DNA of 64,000 bases from Prostheceraeus crozeri (taxonomy: Eukaryota; Platyhelminthes; Polycladida; Euryleptidae): positions 425,115 through 489,114 of the forward strand of contig CAJQUW010000515.1 in the NCBI GenBank assembly GCA_907163375.1, in the 5' to 3' direction. The stretch's first letter is position 1, and every line of letters begins with the position of its first letter. Of this stretch, positions 35,801 through 50,800 are shown piece after piece. The position numbers were made by a program, and so were the translations under genes. The notes under the pieces are model-generated. The model had not been told where the DNA came from. It saw nothing but the letters and a program-made list of their open reading frames with translations, and searched no databases.

Positions 35801-38800
35801 GTAATGTCATTGACAATAAGGGTAGGACCACAAAATATTAGCTTCTTAAGAACCGTTACTGTATCATAGCTTATCAGATTATATAAGGACATTTAAATAT
35901 ATAAGGGACATGAAATAACATGAAAAATGCTTTCTGTATCATACTTATGTTTTATTTAGTCAAATTTTAGGATGATCCACTTTTTATGAAACGGACTGTA
36001 GTAAGCACAACTGACATATCTTCCAAATTTGAGAGAAATTCGTTCAAGTTTGGCGCAGTTAGACAAAGTTGAAGTTAAGGCGATGTTTAAGGGTGATCCA
36101 TTTTTTATGAAACAATCTGTATATTATGTCATGTGTTAACATCATAAGTACCTTTGATGAATTCCAGATACATTTGAAGATATACTAAAACATTTCGCGA
36201 CCTTGCCCTCCTTCAGTCGCCGGCTAATTGCTTTTTATATTTGTTATTCATATTGTATTTTTTCATCGTTGTCAGCTTGTCCACAGTTGTAGGCAAAAAA
36301 CTTCTGACTTCTGACAGTTGCACACCTGACACGCGGCGCATGATTAGCGAAGGCGCATCTTTGTTTCATCGACGCAACGACTGCAGATGTTCATCAGGGA
36401 TGTGATTACCTTCTAAGGAGCGCCGAATTGAAGTTGATTTGGGAGCAAAATGTGCCATGAATCTCAATGAAGTGGACGCCAAATTCATCATGTACAGAGA
36501 AAATTTACTTTGAATTAAAGTTCCTATCCGGTTTTGAGAATTATAACTACATATTTGTCTAAAAAATATAAACCATGCGCTAATCCTGCTACATTTTGAC
36601 AGGTGCTGTCGAGACATACCGCCTCATGTCCTATAATAATGTAAAGAACTTGTTGTCGAAGGATGTTATTGGAGCTTCATGAGAACGTCTTCAAGTTTCA
36701 TGAGGTCAGGAATATGGAAACAATTTTAGGAATTCCTTCAAATGAAGGACAAATCACTTCTCTGATTCATGCTCGTCTATAGATTTTGTCGAAGAATGTC
36801 TTTGAATTTTTGAATTGAGATGTTGAAGAATTTTGAAAAACGAGATACTGATAAGATTTAAATAAAGCTTACAAATTCTACATTTCATCGCACATATGAA
36901 GAAAAAGTGAATATGACATTTTCAGCCATTTAAGTCGGGATTTTGTGGTAACTTCACACTATCACCGTTTCTCTCCTAGTCCACCAAATGAGCAATATCT
37001 CGTTCTCCTCGTGTATGATTCATAAACATGTACATGTTTTCTAATTGAAGAACTACAATTTGTGAATCGAGCAATTTTCATGCTTTGACCATTGTCTAGC
37101 ACACAAAATAATGACTACGAGTTGAAACCTGAGAATGCAAGCATTCAAATGAAGTACTGTGTGTGTTGATGTGAGATGTGATTGATGGCATGAGATATCA
37201 TGAGCTTTGCCGTTCATTATGATATGACTCGTGAAATTTTGATGGAAGGAATCAGGAATATACTGAATGATGTTCAACAGAATTATAAATGATATACAAA
37301 ATTTTCGGCCGGCATCCACAGACTATCTTCAGGTGCAAAAACTGATTTTTTTAAATTTTTTTACCAAAAGATGATCTGTGGATTCCAGGCGAAAAAATGT
37401 AGATCAATTATAATTTTGCTAAACATCAAGATATTCCTGATTCCTCCATCATAATTAATCCGGGCTTTTCACCATAGTTCATTGTGAGTTTATGATGGGA
37501 ACCAACAATTTCATCTTCCATGCAACAGCAGAAAATTAGGTTAGTGAAATCGCTTACCATTATCTTCACCTTCGCCTTCATCTTCTTCATCTGAGGACTC
37601 GGAGATATGGACGGTTACCATATCACCTGGTGTAAGGTTCCATTCGAAGTAGACACCGAATCCAACATCGTAGTAATCGGTAGCAAACTCCCAGAAGATG
37701 CTGGTTCCATCAGGAACTGTTGGCACGCGGATCTAAATGAAGCAAATGAAGAGTTAGAAAGCTATAACAGGGACCTGCTAAGTCAAAGAAAAGGACAAGG
37801 ACAAGGCTGCTAAGACAAGGAAATTGTTATTACAGATTCTAATATTCTAGAAGACTTGAATCGGTTTGGTTCGACGTAGTAAAAAAAAGAACTTTATTCT
37901 ATTTCTTTTGATTATTAACTTCTCGCACGACGCAACTTAAGCGTGACATGTAGTAACTTTGTGATGCTGTGTTCTAGCTGAAAGTGATTAGAGACATCTT
38001 TTATTAGACAAGAGTTAGCTGAGCTAGTCAATGAGTCTTTCTTGTTGAAAGCCCGAACTCCTGAGAAAATATTTACAGAGTAACGGGATCATGAACCCGA
38101 GCTTCCACGGCTCCATTTCTAAGCCCGATCAAGTTCAGGCTTATAGGCTACCACAATTGAATTGTATATCTTGTATGACGTTAAGTGACGAAGCAGATGT
38201 CTATTTATTCTACCCTACTGCTTTGAATTCAACCTAAATCAGGTAGATAAGGATTAAAGCCTTCCTCTACCTCCGATAAGGATCGCATTTAATAACAGGG
38301 ATAACATAAGAAATTGAAGTTATCGTTCAAAAATTGCAAAAATAGTAACAGCTTACTAAAAAGACAGAAATAGTGGAGAAATATGCTTTCTCGAACTCAG
38401 GATTAAAGGTATTTAAGGAAAGATAGATGTTAAATTTCCCGTCCCCAGTAAAATCCGATGGACTCTTTTTCAACAAGCTTGAAGTTAGAAACTTAGTCCT
38501 TTCATCATACTACACATTTTGTCAAAACAAAGCCAATGGGAAGTCGCGAGTCAAATCAACATCCACGAATGGAAACACAATCTGCCACCAAGATGTTATT
38601 AGAAACATGTTGAAAAAAAGTGTAGAAGGTATATTATCTTAATGGCTAACATCATATCTGGCAAGGAAACTGCAGACCACATCACATGCCTGCATAGAAT
38701 ATCCAAGTATTCTCTGGTTCGATTCGATTCTAAATCTACCGATTCGAAGTCATTTGTTGTTATTTGTTTCGAGACGTTTTTACAGAATATCGAACACATC

Positions 38801-41800
38801 GCATGGCTCTGATATGAAATCAGGGGCATGCAGTCTTCGCACCATGCCGCTATCAGTTTGAAATTAGTCAGATGGAAACGTTTCGCCTCAGTTCACTGAA
38901 TCAGAGACTATCAATTCTCTTGGACTGACATGAATAGGAATAGTTGCAGAATTGACGACCAAATTGTTAGAGACGCGCATGAGATGATTATGACACGCAA
39001 TGAAATAAGATTATATCGGAATAAATGTGAAAGTTTCTATGTTAACCACTGAAAGAAGGATTACAGAGAACTGGAAACATTGCATCAAAGATGATCCACA
39101 GAGAGAATGTCAGTGAGACTGACAGAAGTGGAGACGTTGGACCGAAAGTGGAGGAGACGTTGCAAAGATAATCCGCATTGAAGATTTCACCAGAAATGTG
39201 AAAAAAGGCCAGAAGAATCCTACATGTATTTCCATGCCTCTTCTCAAGGAATCAGGAAATGAAGCTTGGGGAAGCTGATTTTAGCAAATTTGTATAAAAT
39301 TGACGAAGAAGCAATTCGACTGGCTCACTGCGTGAGTGCGTTATCAGTTGCACTGAATCGAAGTTCCTAACTAAGATTTCAAATTAAAAGAACAGCCATT
39401 GCACCCGCCGATTTTAATATGTTTACTTTGGAGTGATAATTCCCGTTCTCATTTGAGTGTGTTCAACGAGTGACGACAACTAATGAAAAGTATAAAAAAC
39501 GCTTAAAAAGTGTGAAAAGTATACATGAGATTTAAATGATTAATGAATATAATCATGAATCATGCAAGCAATCAACCAAAAATATCTTCGCAAAAATCCG
39601 TAAAAATATTGAAATGTTTTCATAAAAAGCGGTCAAATGAATTGACTTCAGTCGATGCATACGAAATATCACACGGACATTACTCTAACATAACAGATCG
39701 GAGAATGTTTACTCTTACAGAATGATCGCGATAACCATGGTCTTGTCGAGTTTCATTGATGTGCAAACATAATTCTTGATTTCTGTAGAAATCAAATTTG
39801 ATTGTAAAAGCGAATCCTTAGATAGTATCATGCAACAATCTAACCTTCAATGGGAATATAACCATAAAATGTCTCTATAAAAACAAATCAGTCATGTAAA
39901 AGTGAGCGTGATATAAATATCACACATTGGCTATCTCTAGAGTTAATCGATATCTTCTTGTGAAGATCATTATCGCCACAAGAAAGATACAACCGGAATT
40001 GGGAACAAATCCTTAAGATAATACTGAAACTGACCAACGCATCATTGCCATCGATAAATAATTGCTTTGGAATCATTGACTTCATACACCAATAGATGTA
40101 CTAAATCCTTAAGCTTTTGAAAGATGAGAGTATTTCTAAAGAAAAACAGATTACACAGCACAAGTCACCACCATCACAAATGACGCACTTGAAAGAAGAA
40201 AGCTGTCCAACTGTTCGGAGTACAGAGAGCGAGCCCCGTAATAACCAATGTTTTCTCAAGCGAATTGGTGCTTGGGTAAGCAACAATCAGAGAACAGGAA
40301 TAACAGAGAAATTATAATTAGAAACTTGCTTCGATCTTTGTTGAGAAGACAAGTTCGTTCAATTGCGACGTTGCTAAAAGCAAACCTCAAGCATGAATAG
40401 GCAACTACAGAAATGCTAGCTTTATTTCAGTGTCTTTAAGAATGATCTTCAGAAATATGAAAGGATCATAATATCATTCTTTTGCTTTATATTAAACAAC
40501 GGAGGGACAGCATAATAAGCAAGGACATTTGCATACACCATTCAAACCCCGAAATGGAAATATGTGAAAGTCTAGTTAAAGAAACACTCACATCCAAACT
40601 CAGACAAGTCAAGCCCAAATTCAAGCAAATCCTGTCCAAGCAAGGGAATCAATCCATTTAATCGAACTTTTCTTCATCGCATTTGAGTTTGATTTTTAAA
40701 GTAGTGAGCACAGTTGAGCGCTACTTGGAAATTTGGACATGTTCTTAAATACCGCAGTCATCTGTTTTAAGTGCGGATAAGCAGAGAGAAGCGCGGAGGA
40801 AAATGCAGTCTGCATGTGCACAACACATGGTGCCCAATGTAATTTACGTAGGTAATGCAATTCAGGTATTTGTAGGTCGAGTGCTGCTTGCACGCCTTCT
40901 GTAAAGCAGTTGCCATGATTCAGGTGTCTCGTAAGTAGCTTACAATTGCGAGTGTCTTGGATTCATCAGACCATTTTCATCAATTGTTTTAGCTGAATCC
41001 TCCAATTTCAAGAGTTCGCGTTACTTCAGCCGACAATCACTCAACCCAGCATCAACACCGATGGCAATACCTTGGAAAACAAATACTTTTCCATTTGGAG
41101 ATGCTCTCAATGCGAACAAAGAGTATTACTCATGCCTGTCCCCCACCAAGGCACAAAGCCATATTAGTAATTGATGGATGAAACAGCGTTCACAAACTCG
41201 CAACTCTGTCCGGGTTAGGACTATGTTACTATTCTCTGATGAGACCGACCAGGTAGTGCCTCCCTATTTGACAGATTCGACCCCTGGACCTTCGGCACTT
41301 CCACACCGAATCGAGGCTCTTAACCAAATGAGCCATCCTAGCACGACCGCTACTGCCAAATTTTGCAGTGAAAGAGGCCGAAGATGAGACTCACAGGATG
41401 ATGCACATGCTGTGACTACTGCGAATCAGCCGAGTTCCACCCGCTTAATTTTCTTGTCAGACAGGACCAAAGGAAAACACGCAAATCCAATGGGAAGTAG
41501 ACTGAGGCTTTCAGTTAAAATGAGATTTTCTATTTTTTCCCTGATTAAGTAAAAGTTCTGACTAGAAAAAGTGTTCTAAAAAGGTCTAGAGCCATAGGCA
41601 GTGTTCCTAGAAAAATCGGGTATTGGAAAAAATTTCGAGAATTTTTCCTAAATCGCAATTTTCATCGTTATTTGAGCACATTGGGAGTAAAATGGCCTAC
41701 ATCATTTTAAACCATTAAACTCAAATTTAACGACTAATTGTATCTGACGCTAGTTGAAAGCAAAACTGAATCGGAACCGGTAGCAATATTGTAGAATGAT

Positions 41801-44800
41801 GTCATGTGATGTTCGTTTTGAATTGATAGCCTAACTTACAAGCGAAAATTTTAACAAAGCATACTTGTATACATGTAGGTATTCTAGCATACAGTGCGAA
41901 AAATTTCACTAATTGTCTTTAAGAAATTTTTTGTCAATAGAATTTTTCAAAAAAAGAAAAAGGATCTTGGAAAAATGTATGAAGGTTATAAATTTAATGC
42001 ACAGAATGAGGGAAAGGATCAATGAGATAATATTGCGATCGAACTAACCACAAAAATGCAAATCCTTCAAAATATTTGAGATTATTTTCGGGCATTTGGG
42101 CAATTTTCAGTGAAAAAGTTCAGGCATTTGAGCATTTTCTGAAGAAAAAGTTCGGCATTCGGGCATTTTTCTGAAGAAAACGTTTGGGCATTCGGGAGTA
42201 ACGTTTTGGCATTCGGGTGTGAGCAGAATCACTGCATACGTTTTGGGATGCAATGTCTTCAGGTCATGGGTTTATGTGTTCCCTTACCTGTGTCTATGAA
42301 GCTAAACACAATCAGATCTAGCAAGCTTCCCAATGTCAGCAAACACAATTTATAGGCGACATTCTCGCATAAACCACGGATTAGAAGCATGATAATAATA
42401 AATTGCTTGAAGGCCTTCCATGCTAAAATCTATGGCACTAGAATGAATGCTTTTATTTAGAGAAAGCATAGAAAATCTCTTTTTTTGCTGAAAGCTTCAG
42501 TCTGACCTCCATTAGATTTACATGTGTTTTCCTTTAAACATGTCTTGCAAGAAGAGGAGTCAGGTGTCACTCCGCAGATGCGAAGATCCGTAGGATTAGC
42601 ATAATTCTGTGAAAGTCTCATTTTCGGTCTCGTTCCCAGCAGAAACTCGTTCTGCCAGCCGGACTGAGTGTCCTAAGAGCAAACCCCGAGAGTTATTGGT
42701 ATTCTTACCATTCAAGGCTCTTTCTCATTCAAAGTGAAAGGAAACTTTATGCTACTTGCCACCTGCGTCAGAAAGTGACCTATAGGTCTGAGGTTTGGGC
42801 ATCACGTGAGAACTTCAGAGAACAGAGACGATTACAAGTAAGCTTTGAACGCACGCACACACACACACACACAGTAAGTTGCCCGAGAACTTTCTGTTCG
42901 CACGACTGAGCTTCTTAGACTACTCTTCCCCGAAAACCACAATCTTGATAGTTTTAGCGCGTGATCATGCTTTCTAAAATGGGAGCAATTTAATAAGCTT
43001 GAATATTTGCTGTCATATTTTCCAGATTTTCTAGATCTGATGTAATAGGGCAGAAATTCTGTAAAAACTGAGCCGGGTTTCACACTTGGGAAATAAGAGT
43101 TTTATTTTTCATGTCAACGATAGAACGAAATGTACGAGCTTTGTTCAACACAGGGCAAGATGCCATTCTACATCAACTACTACCTTATAGAAAAACGTTT
43201 GAATTACATAATGTTTGGACGCACCCTAACATACCTTATCAGTATAGAAATGGACTGTATCTCGTTGATGAATTTTTACATCACCTGGTGACGTTGATAC
43301 CACAGAAATTAATTTGATAAGTAGACAAAATGTTTTAATTGTTCTTCTCTTTGTTTAATTGACTATTTATGAATTAAAATTGGATGCAATTCAACCACTG
43401 GGATTGACTTGCTTCTATAAATTAAAATTGAGATTTCAAAAAGCAAGAAACTCATGAAATTCACGTGTTATCTTTTGATTCGCTGAAAACGTAGGCGACA
43501 CATTTGTTACTGAATGTTGAATAAAAGAAAAAAAAGTGGTTTTGATTGTTTCAGTCACCAATAAATATAAAAAACAAAAATTTGTTGCCTAATCTTTAAA
43601 ATAAATAAATAGATATTCCACATCTGAAATATCAAAAACATAAACGCAGCTCGATGAGGATTGATCTTGCGACGATTGCAAGCTGTTAACTACTTTTAGA
43701 GCAGATTCCATGAGGTGACTGCAAGAAAGAAAATATATGAGAACTAAATCAGGAAAAAATGGTTGATGTCTGCTTTCAAAATAACCAACTTCGCTTTTGG
43801 TTAACAACTTCAATTTTGTAAAGCAAATTCCAAGTTCTAGTCCTGTCTGTTAAGGAATGCTTTCCTTGTCTCATTCTTCCACACACATTTTACGTCCATT
43901 ATTTCTACTGATGTGGAAAGATGTTAGAACGTGGCGAATTTTATCTGTCGAAGTCGCAGTTCATACGTCTTAAAATTCTCCTCTTCAACGCAACGTGTTG
44001 CTCAAATGTCAAAGTTGTTTGGCTTGCGTAGTAATTAGAAATATAGTAGTATTTAAATCACCCTCACTAGAATTTTGGAATGTACGACATAACGATCTTT
44101 AAACAGATGACGCAAATTTTTTTCATTTTAGAGTGAAAATATGTGGCTCTGCTACTCCCCAGCTAAAGTGCCTCCGTTCGGAAATGCTCAAATGGCAACG
44201 TGTTTCCTTCTGTTTGACAAATTTTTGATTAACGTTTTAAGACGGTGACATTATCTTGTCATTCGAACACGTAGATTTTTATTCGGTGCAATTTTCCAAA
44301 AAAATTTGATAATGATCTTCATTTGTAATCATTCGCGTAGAATCATTCCACAACCTTTTGCACGTTCACGCAGAGAACAAGCAAAGGCCATGAGCTAGCG
44401 AAGTGTTTTAAGACGTGTAATCAAATTCGAGCAAGTAACAACTATTCCTTCCACTATCAGATTGAATACACTTCATTTGCCATAATTCACTTCTTCTAAG
44501 CTAACTTTATCCAATATAAATTTTCCGCAAAACAATCTTTCATTTGGAATAATTTACCAGAAGAATATGAGGAAGAAATATAATCGCAATTTGTTGTTTG
44601 CCATATTTATCTGAAAAATGATAAAAATGAAACTAAAATTAAGTGCTGAAAAAGCAAGTCTCCAACTAAGTATGCTTTCGTAAATCTCAGGAACTAAAGA
44701 TATCCTGAATTCAAAATGGTGCTACAAATGCACGCATCTGTACATATTGTTTCTGCTCTAATTGACAACGAAATTCAATGAGCACAAATGTGCTCTACTG

Positions 44801-47800
44801 ACAGCAAATGATTTGCTTAAGACAATGCGAGCAACATCATGCAAGTTCACAGACATACATCTTCATCGTCTTCTGTTGTTGAATGGTTAAGACTCACGAA
44901 ATCAAATAAATATTCATAAAGAATTCCAGCGAACGATGAAGCAGAGCATCGAATAGAATCGTCTTAAAAGTTTACAGTTCTTGAATATCCTATTTATCCA
45001 TATTAATCACCAAAAAAGATGAAAAAGTAGTTAAAGGAGTAATTTGTCAAACCAGTGAACAACAAAGTGATGTTAAAAGTTCTCCATAAAGTTCGATGCT
45101 GCTGCTCTTGATTAAGATCAAATGATCATTCAAAATGAGACATAAATGACATCATTGACAGTTATCAAATTAAAAACGATAAAGCCATATTGTCTGAAGC
45201 CCTAGAAGACCACTGATAATTTATTTTTAGAATGTCATGCCTACAGCTTTCAAAACAAAGATAGATCAGACTACTATGTACAATCAAACTATGTTGAAAG
45301 AAGATTATACAGTCAATATTTCAAAAGGAATTATGCGAAAATGGCTCTGATTCACATTGATTTTTATTCGAAAAGAACCAATTCTAGGAGATAGAACAGC
45401 TCAGTTTTGACAAAAATGAAATTCAAAGTCTGAACATAGCATTAGCAACAGCTGAAATTGAATGTCAAAACCTAAATATAAATTGAATGAACATGCACTT
45501 GATCTCTACTCGTTGATGTAACTTGGTCTGCAGGTCAGACCACTCTCTCTGAAGAAGATGCGCTGTGCGCACTGAAAGCGCTTAGAGAATTTGGTGTTTT
45601 CTCTTCTGACCGAAACAGCAATCGGTGATGGGGTCATCCTCTAACCTAACTAACTAAATATAAATCAAGCAAAATGTATTATGTCAGAACAATATGCAAC
45701 ACACGTCTGCAATGTAGTTTCCGCTAGCAATAACAATGTCGATTCGATAATTGTGGAAAAATTCAATCTCCTGTCGTAATTACGTAATCGCAATACTCCA
45801 CCGTTTTATGAAAGATGTCTCTTCTAGGAAGCCATGAATCAATAACTTGTATGAAGCTATTTGCTTGTGTGAACATGATGAGACCGTGTAGGCCCATCTC
45901 TGAGGTGTACTGAGAACTAATTGGCAATCAGCGAAGTTTTCATTAGAAGTCTGCGTTTTCTAATTGAATTAGGGCAGTAGTAAGCAACGCGTGGCCCGCC
46001 ACCGCTTCTCACATCTAAAGTGTCCCGCGGACATTACTTGAATCGATTATGTGAAAATGACTCACTCCAGCTTCGACCTTTGGGAGATGCACCTAAGGGT
46101 GAGGGATCCTCGTTAGAATCTGCAAAACCATTAATTAACAACTAAATGAGCAATATTATGGCACAAATAACAAAAAATCACATTCGAATTATCCAACCAT
46201 GTTCCTTTCGTAATGAATATCCTCTCATATAAGCGCAAAATGGTCTTCACCTGCGCGAGTTTATGCTAAGTTATATAGTAGTATTCCATACCTTGCTGAG
46301 AATTTTTCTCTAAGTAATAAACCACGCCTCAATGAACCAAGAAAGAGGCTACATTAATTACACCTTGACTACGAATGGAGGAATCCAACCGCAGGATTTT
46401 GACAGGACAACATTTTTTTCTGATATTCTTGCTAAATTTCATTTGTGTACTACTACATTGACATGTATTTCGTATACTCGATTGGCATTATCATACGACT
46501 ACTATTTGTGGAGCCCATGCACAGTTTTTGAAAGCGGTGTATGTTTGGGTGTTTGACATTTATCATGATCAATAATTGTAGCAAAATCAATTCTATCTTG
46601 TGCGGCTTTCGGAGCGAATAGTTGCACAGCACTTGCAGACCGTTGTTATCGATGAAATAAGGTAATGTCGGTCAAATCCCGATATAGTCAAATTACCGTT
46701 TAATTACAAGAAAAAAAGCTTCCATGATTTGTTACAGGTCTATTTGCTCTTCAATACTCACATGAATTGTAGAAAGTAAATTATGATTCCTTACTATTAA
46801 ACAAATTAGTTGCGCACTATACTGTTGTATACATTTACATGTGCATGTAAAATTTTGTTATATAATATGATGCACATACGGTACAGCAGCCAATATATGC
46901 ACTTGAAAGTACGGAATAAAAAACTATTGAACCTATACTACTGCGAGCCTTTTCGCGGGCCATTTTTGGGCCATCGAATGTCTTTGAGAACTCTTCCGTC
47001 AGTCTCAGTAATTTCTTCTCTTATATATTTCTTTATAATGTAATTGATTGAACACATGCCTGTCGAAGATTTACAGGGTTCCTGCGGCTTTCCGATCAAA
47101 ACATTCAAGAGTTTTCAAGGGCAAAACCAATGATTTTCAATGGTCAGGTAATTTGAAATTTTTTACATGTGTGTTGAAATACATATTACATGATTAAATA
47201 TTTGAACATTCAGTTAAAGATCTATGAGGCAGCCAGCTGCGACGGATGTGTCATACTGGTTAGACGTCGTAACCGACTTGACGGCAACAGGCAACATACG
47301 GGACAATTATACGAGCGTAGGTTAACAAAGCAAAATGTGTTGTCGCGTTAGTTGCCAACTCAGAACACGAAATACCTACGGAATTGTATAGGGGGCAAAT
47401 ACATGTATAATCCCTGCACTCTTATGAGAAAACTTTTGACTTATGCAAGTGTTAGCACATGTGAATGATTGTGTAAGAATATCTCGGTGGTTACAGCTTT
47501 TTAATAAACTCTATTCTCAGATCATAACAACACAGTTCAGGATTAACAATTTTAATGAACAAAAAAATTGATAAAAAAGTTCTGATTAAATTCGTAGCAA
47601 CCTTGATGGATAAAATAATACGGCTCGTAGATAATTACCTATCAGATGAAAGCTAAGTAATCGTGAATCATACAGATTTAAGTTTACTGAGTTCGACGTT
47701 GATAGAAGAGAGCTCTTCCTTTTTCTCGCTTGATCTTCGTCGCATAGTATTTGATTTCGACACTATGGTCAAATCGGCATCCTTCTCAGAGAGACATTCT

Positions 47801-50800
47801 TTTCAAAATTAAGTGCTTTGTGCTGCATGATATATAGACCTTTTCAATATTTTAGCTTGTAAAATATTTACATTGATGACTTCATCAAAATTCAAGGGTT
47901 TTCAAGAGTGATTTCAAAAATCAAGGGTATTCAAGGCCTTGAATTTGTATTTTCAAAATTCAAGGGTTTTCAAGGTCCGCGGGAACCCTGATTTAGCATT
48001 TCGGCATTGCTTTGCCTTGCCGTCTACACCTGCATCATCTGTACTGCGCTTTCCGGCACTTCCGCATCGTCTTTCCATTGACTTTTACGCATGCTACTAT
48101 CTAGAGGCATCTGTAGCCTAGTCTAGTGAGACTGCAAGGTTGTGGAGCTCCATATTTTTACTGTCAAACAAGACTCAAGTTCCAATAATGTTATCAAAAT
48201 CCTTCCATGCGAAACCTTTTATAAAGTACTCGTCACTATCGCGCATAGAAAATCCGAGAGATTAATTACACAACGACATCAAGAAAATAGCACGGATTCT
48301 TGCATAAAACGTTCAATTTTCAATTCGTTGAAAACCATGAACAAGATTCACTCCCTTATCATTTATCAGTAGCCAATGCTTAATTGCTGAAGCAGCTGAA
48401 TTTCTTGAAGATCAGTTTTTTGCCATTTAAAGGTAATTGCTTCATTTCGTCTGCTTTCGCTCATTATCTGAATGCAGACATTGCATTTGTAAATATGTAT
48501 CTTTTATTATAAATCAAACGAGCCAATTCTCGCGCAGAGCCGGACGGACAACTGAGATAAATAGAAGCCGTGGGGCATGAAAGCATAAGGATGTAAGTAA
48601 AGCTATTAATTCTGTTTCATGATAACTTTGATTAAATTCTTCTTAACATGATAATTTCGTGCATTTCATTTAGATCTATTAACGGATAAACGTTCATCCG
48701 CGCCCACATTGGATGCCATTTCGAATGTATGTACACGTGTATGGAACCGGAATGCTCCAAAGTCCAAACACCAGGCCTGTGATTAGCCTATGAAAAAAAT
48801 TGAGGATTTTTTTGCAAAAATTTGAGGAATGGAAACGGAGCCTAATATGATAATTGCAAGAAAAACTACAAATTTTTATCACGGATTTTGGGCCAAACTT
48901 CAAATCATGAAAGTCACAACGAAGAAGGTAACCCAAGGGTTGACCACACCACACTTTTTGAAGTTGTGTATATTGCAAAGGAATATTGACTTGGTCATAA
49001 TCACCACCCGCGTTGTTACGAAATTAATTTGTTGACATCAAGTACTATCTGCTTAGAATATGTCGAACAGAGGATGTCAGATCAAGCTGCTGATATCGCT
49101 CTGCTTCACGCTATCGTCTCCAATTCAATGATGCTTGTCAGATTTGTATACTGTAATTTTTTGAATGTAGGATATATCCTCAACCACATGCATCTGGGGC
49201 TTTGGAACGATTAATTTTTACGGACTTTAGACAAATTTGGGAGGAGAGTAATCGAATGAAGACACGACACGGTCAAAAAAAATTGGAATGATCCAGGAAA
49301 CGGAAGAAGCCAAAGTTAAACAATTACCCTAGTGGAGAATCCTGTAAATAATTAGGTAATTAAAAGTCATGAACGAATGAATATAAATTAATACTGACAA
49401 CATAGAGTAACCTACTCTAGTATAGAGCAGGTACTGAAATACGTATAAAGGCAAGTCTACTCAACTGAAGACGGTAAGGGAAATAAATCAATACTTATAA
49501 AAGATTTTATTTTTATCATATAAGAACTGAAATAAGAGTTCGTCATGGACCTGACGAGAAGCTAACTAAAAATAACAAAAGGTGAAAATTAGAAACCTAA
49601 AAAACCAAAATTAAGTTTGCTATGTATGGAGTCATCAGGGAGGAACCATGTGGCAGCATGAATCAAGGTTTCGGCCCCCAACCTCCAACCTATACCACAT
49701 GGCGGGGCCAGGCCAACCATATCGAATGTACAATATGGAAGGTCTCTCCAAGCCTGAGGAAACACAGCAGAACCTAACCGAAAATAAAAATTTTTTTGTT
49801 GAAATATATTAGGACAAAAAGAAGCACTTGAAACTAGAAGAGTTTTCTTAGCCCAACATGCCAATGATGGATGGCATCTGGCGGGGCGAAAAACAACCAA
49901 ACTTAAAAAACGAGGAACCTATTCTTGGAGAAGGACTTAATGCAAGAATTAACCAGCAAATTATTCTTATAACCCCGTCCTTTAAAGATATCAAAAATGC
50001 CCTTAGCTCTTGATGTGAAGGCGGAAGCATCAGATGAAATCCTGGCGAACCTGATGAGTTGGGCAGCAAAGATGTTTAAGCCAGTGTTCAATGGCATGTT
50101 ACTCTCGGGGAAAGTATACAGCACCACTGGGAAGCTGAACTCATCAACCTTATGGTAAACCTCTGTGATGTATTGGCCACCATCTTCGATCCTGATTTTT
50201 ACATCCAAATAATTAAAACATTAACCCGTATGTATAGAAAGCTTAAAATCGTTGACGGAATGCTTGTGACTTAAAAAAAGTCAGTAATTTATCATGAAGG
50301 ATACGCCACATTACACACTAATTTATTAATTTTACTTTATGCTACAAGTTTTGGTGGGTTTTGTTTACTTGTTAGCGTTTGATCATATCGCTCCGATCTA
50401 CATTCAAATGAACATGAATTCTCTCATACAACACAAAACAAGTGTCGGGAACAGGCTTGCCAGTTGAGTTGTTGGTCTCACACAGGCAAAGAGTGAAAGA
50501 TTATCACCTCTATTCGCATGAAGTTGCGCCGAGATATTGACGTCCTCATCTTGCAGTAGACCCAAGTTGAAAATCTACCAACCCAGTGCTATGTGGTTCA
50601 ATGTCTTAATTAATCTAAGTTCACATACAACGATAAGCAATGTGTGCACTAATTTCACACCAACCTGTGTTCAGCAAATTATGAAAACGATCCATACGTG
50701 AATAAATCATCCAAGATAAATGTCGGTCGGCAGACCCTGGAAAATGTAGCTGCAAAAAGACTCATGAGATAGCAGAGCTTCATACGCTTCCAACCCCCGC

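Larger units (their letters stand above)
34716..36119. mobile_element. Palindromic Tc1-related MITE split by Tc1 copy B
   Basis: Left half 34716-34834, right half 36001-36119 (119 bp each, about three mismatches), ends CAGATTGTTTCATAAAAAAT, flanked by TA at 34714 and 36120. The halves meet at a central TA where copy B sits. Its ends closely resemble the Tc1 TIR (CAG..CGTTTCATAAAAA.TGG). Confidence 0.75.

Noticed and set aside
40696-40893. Possible hAT core fragment
   Set aside because: Resemblance limited to a few residues, with no catalytic motif or TIRs.
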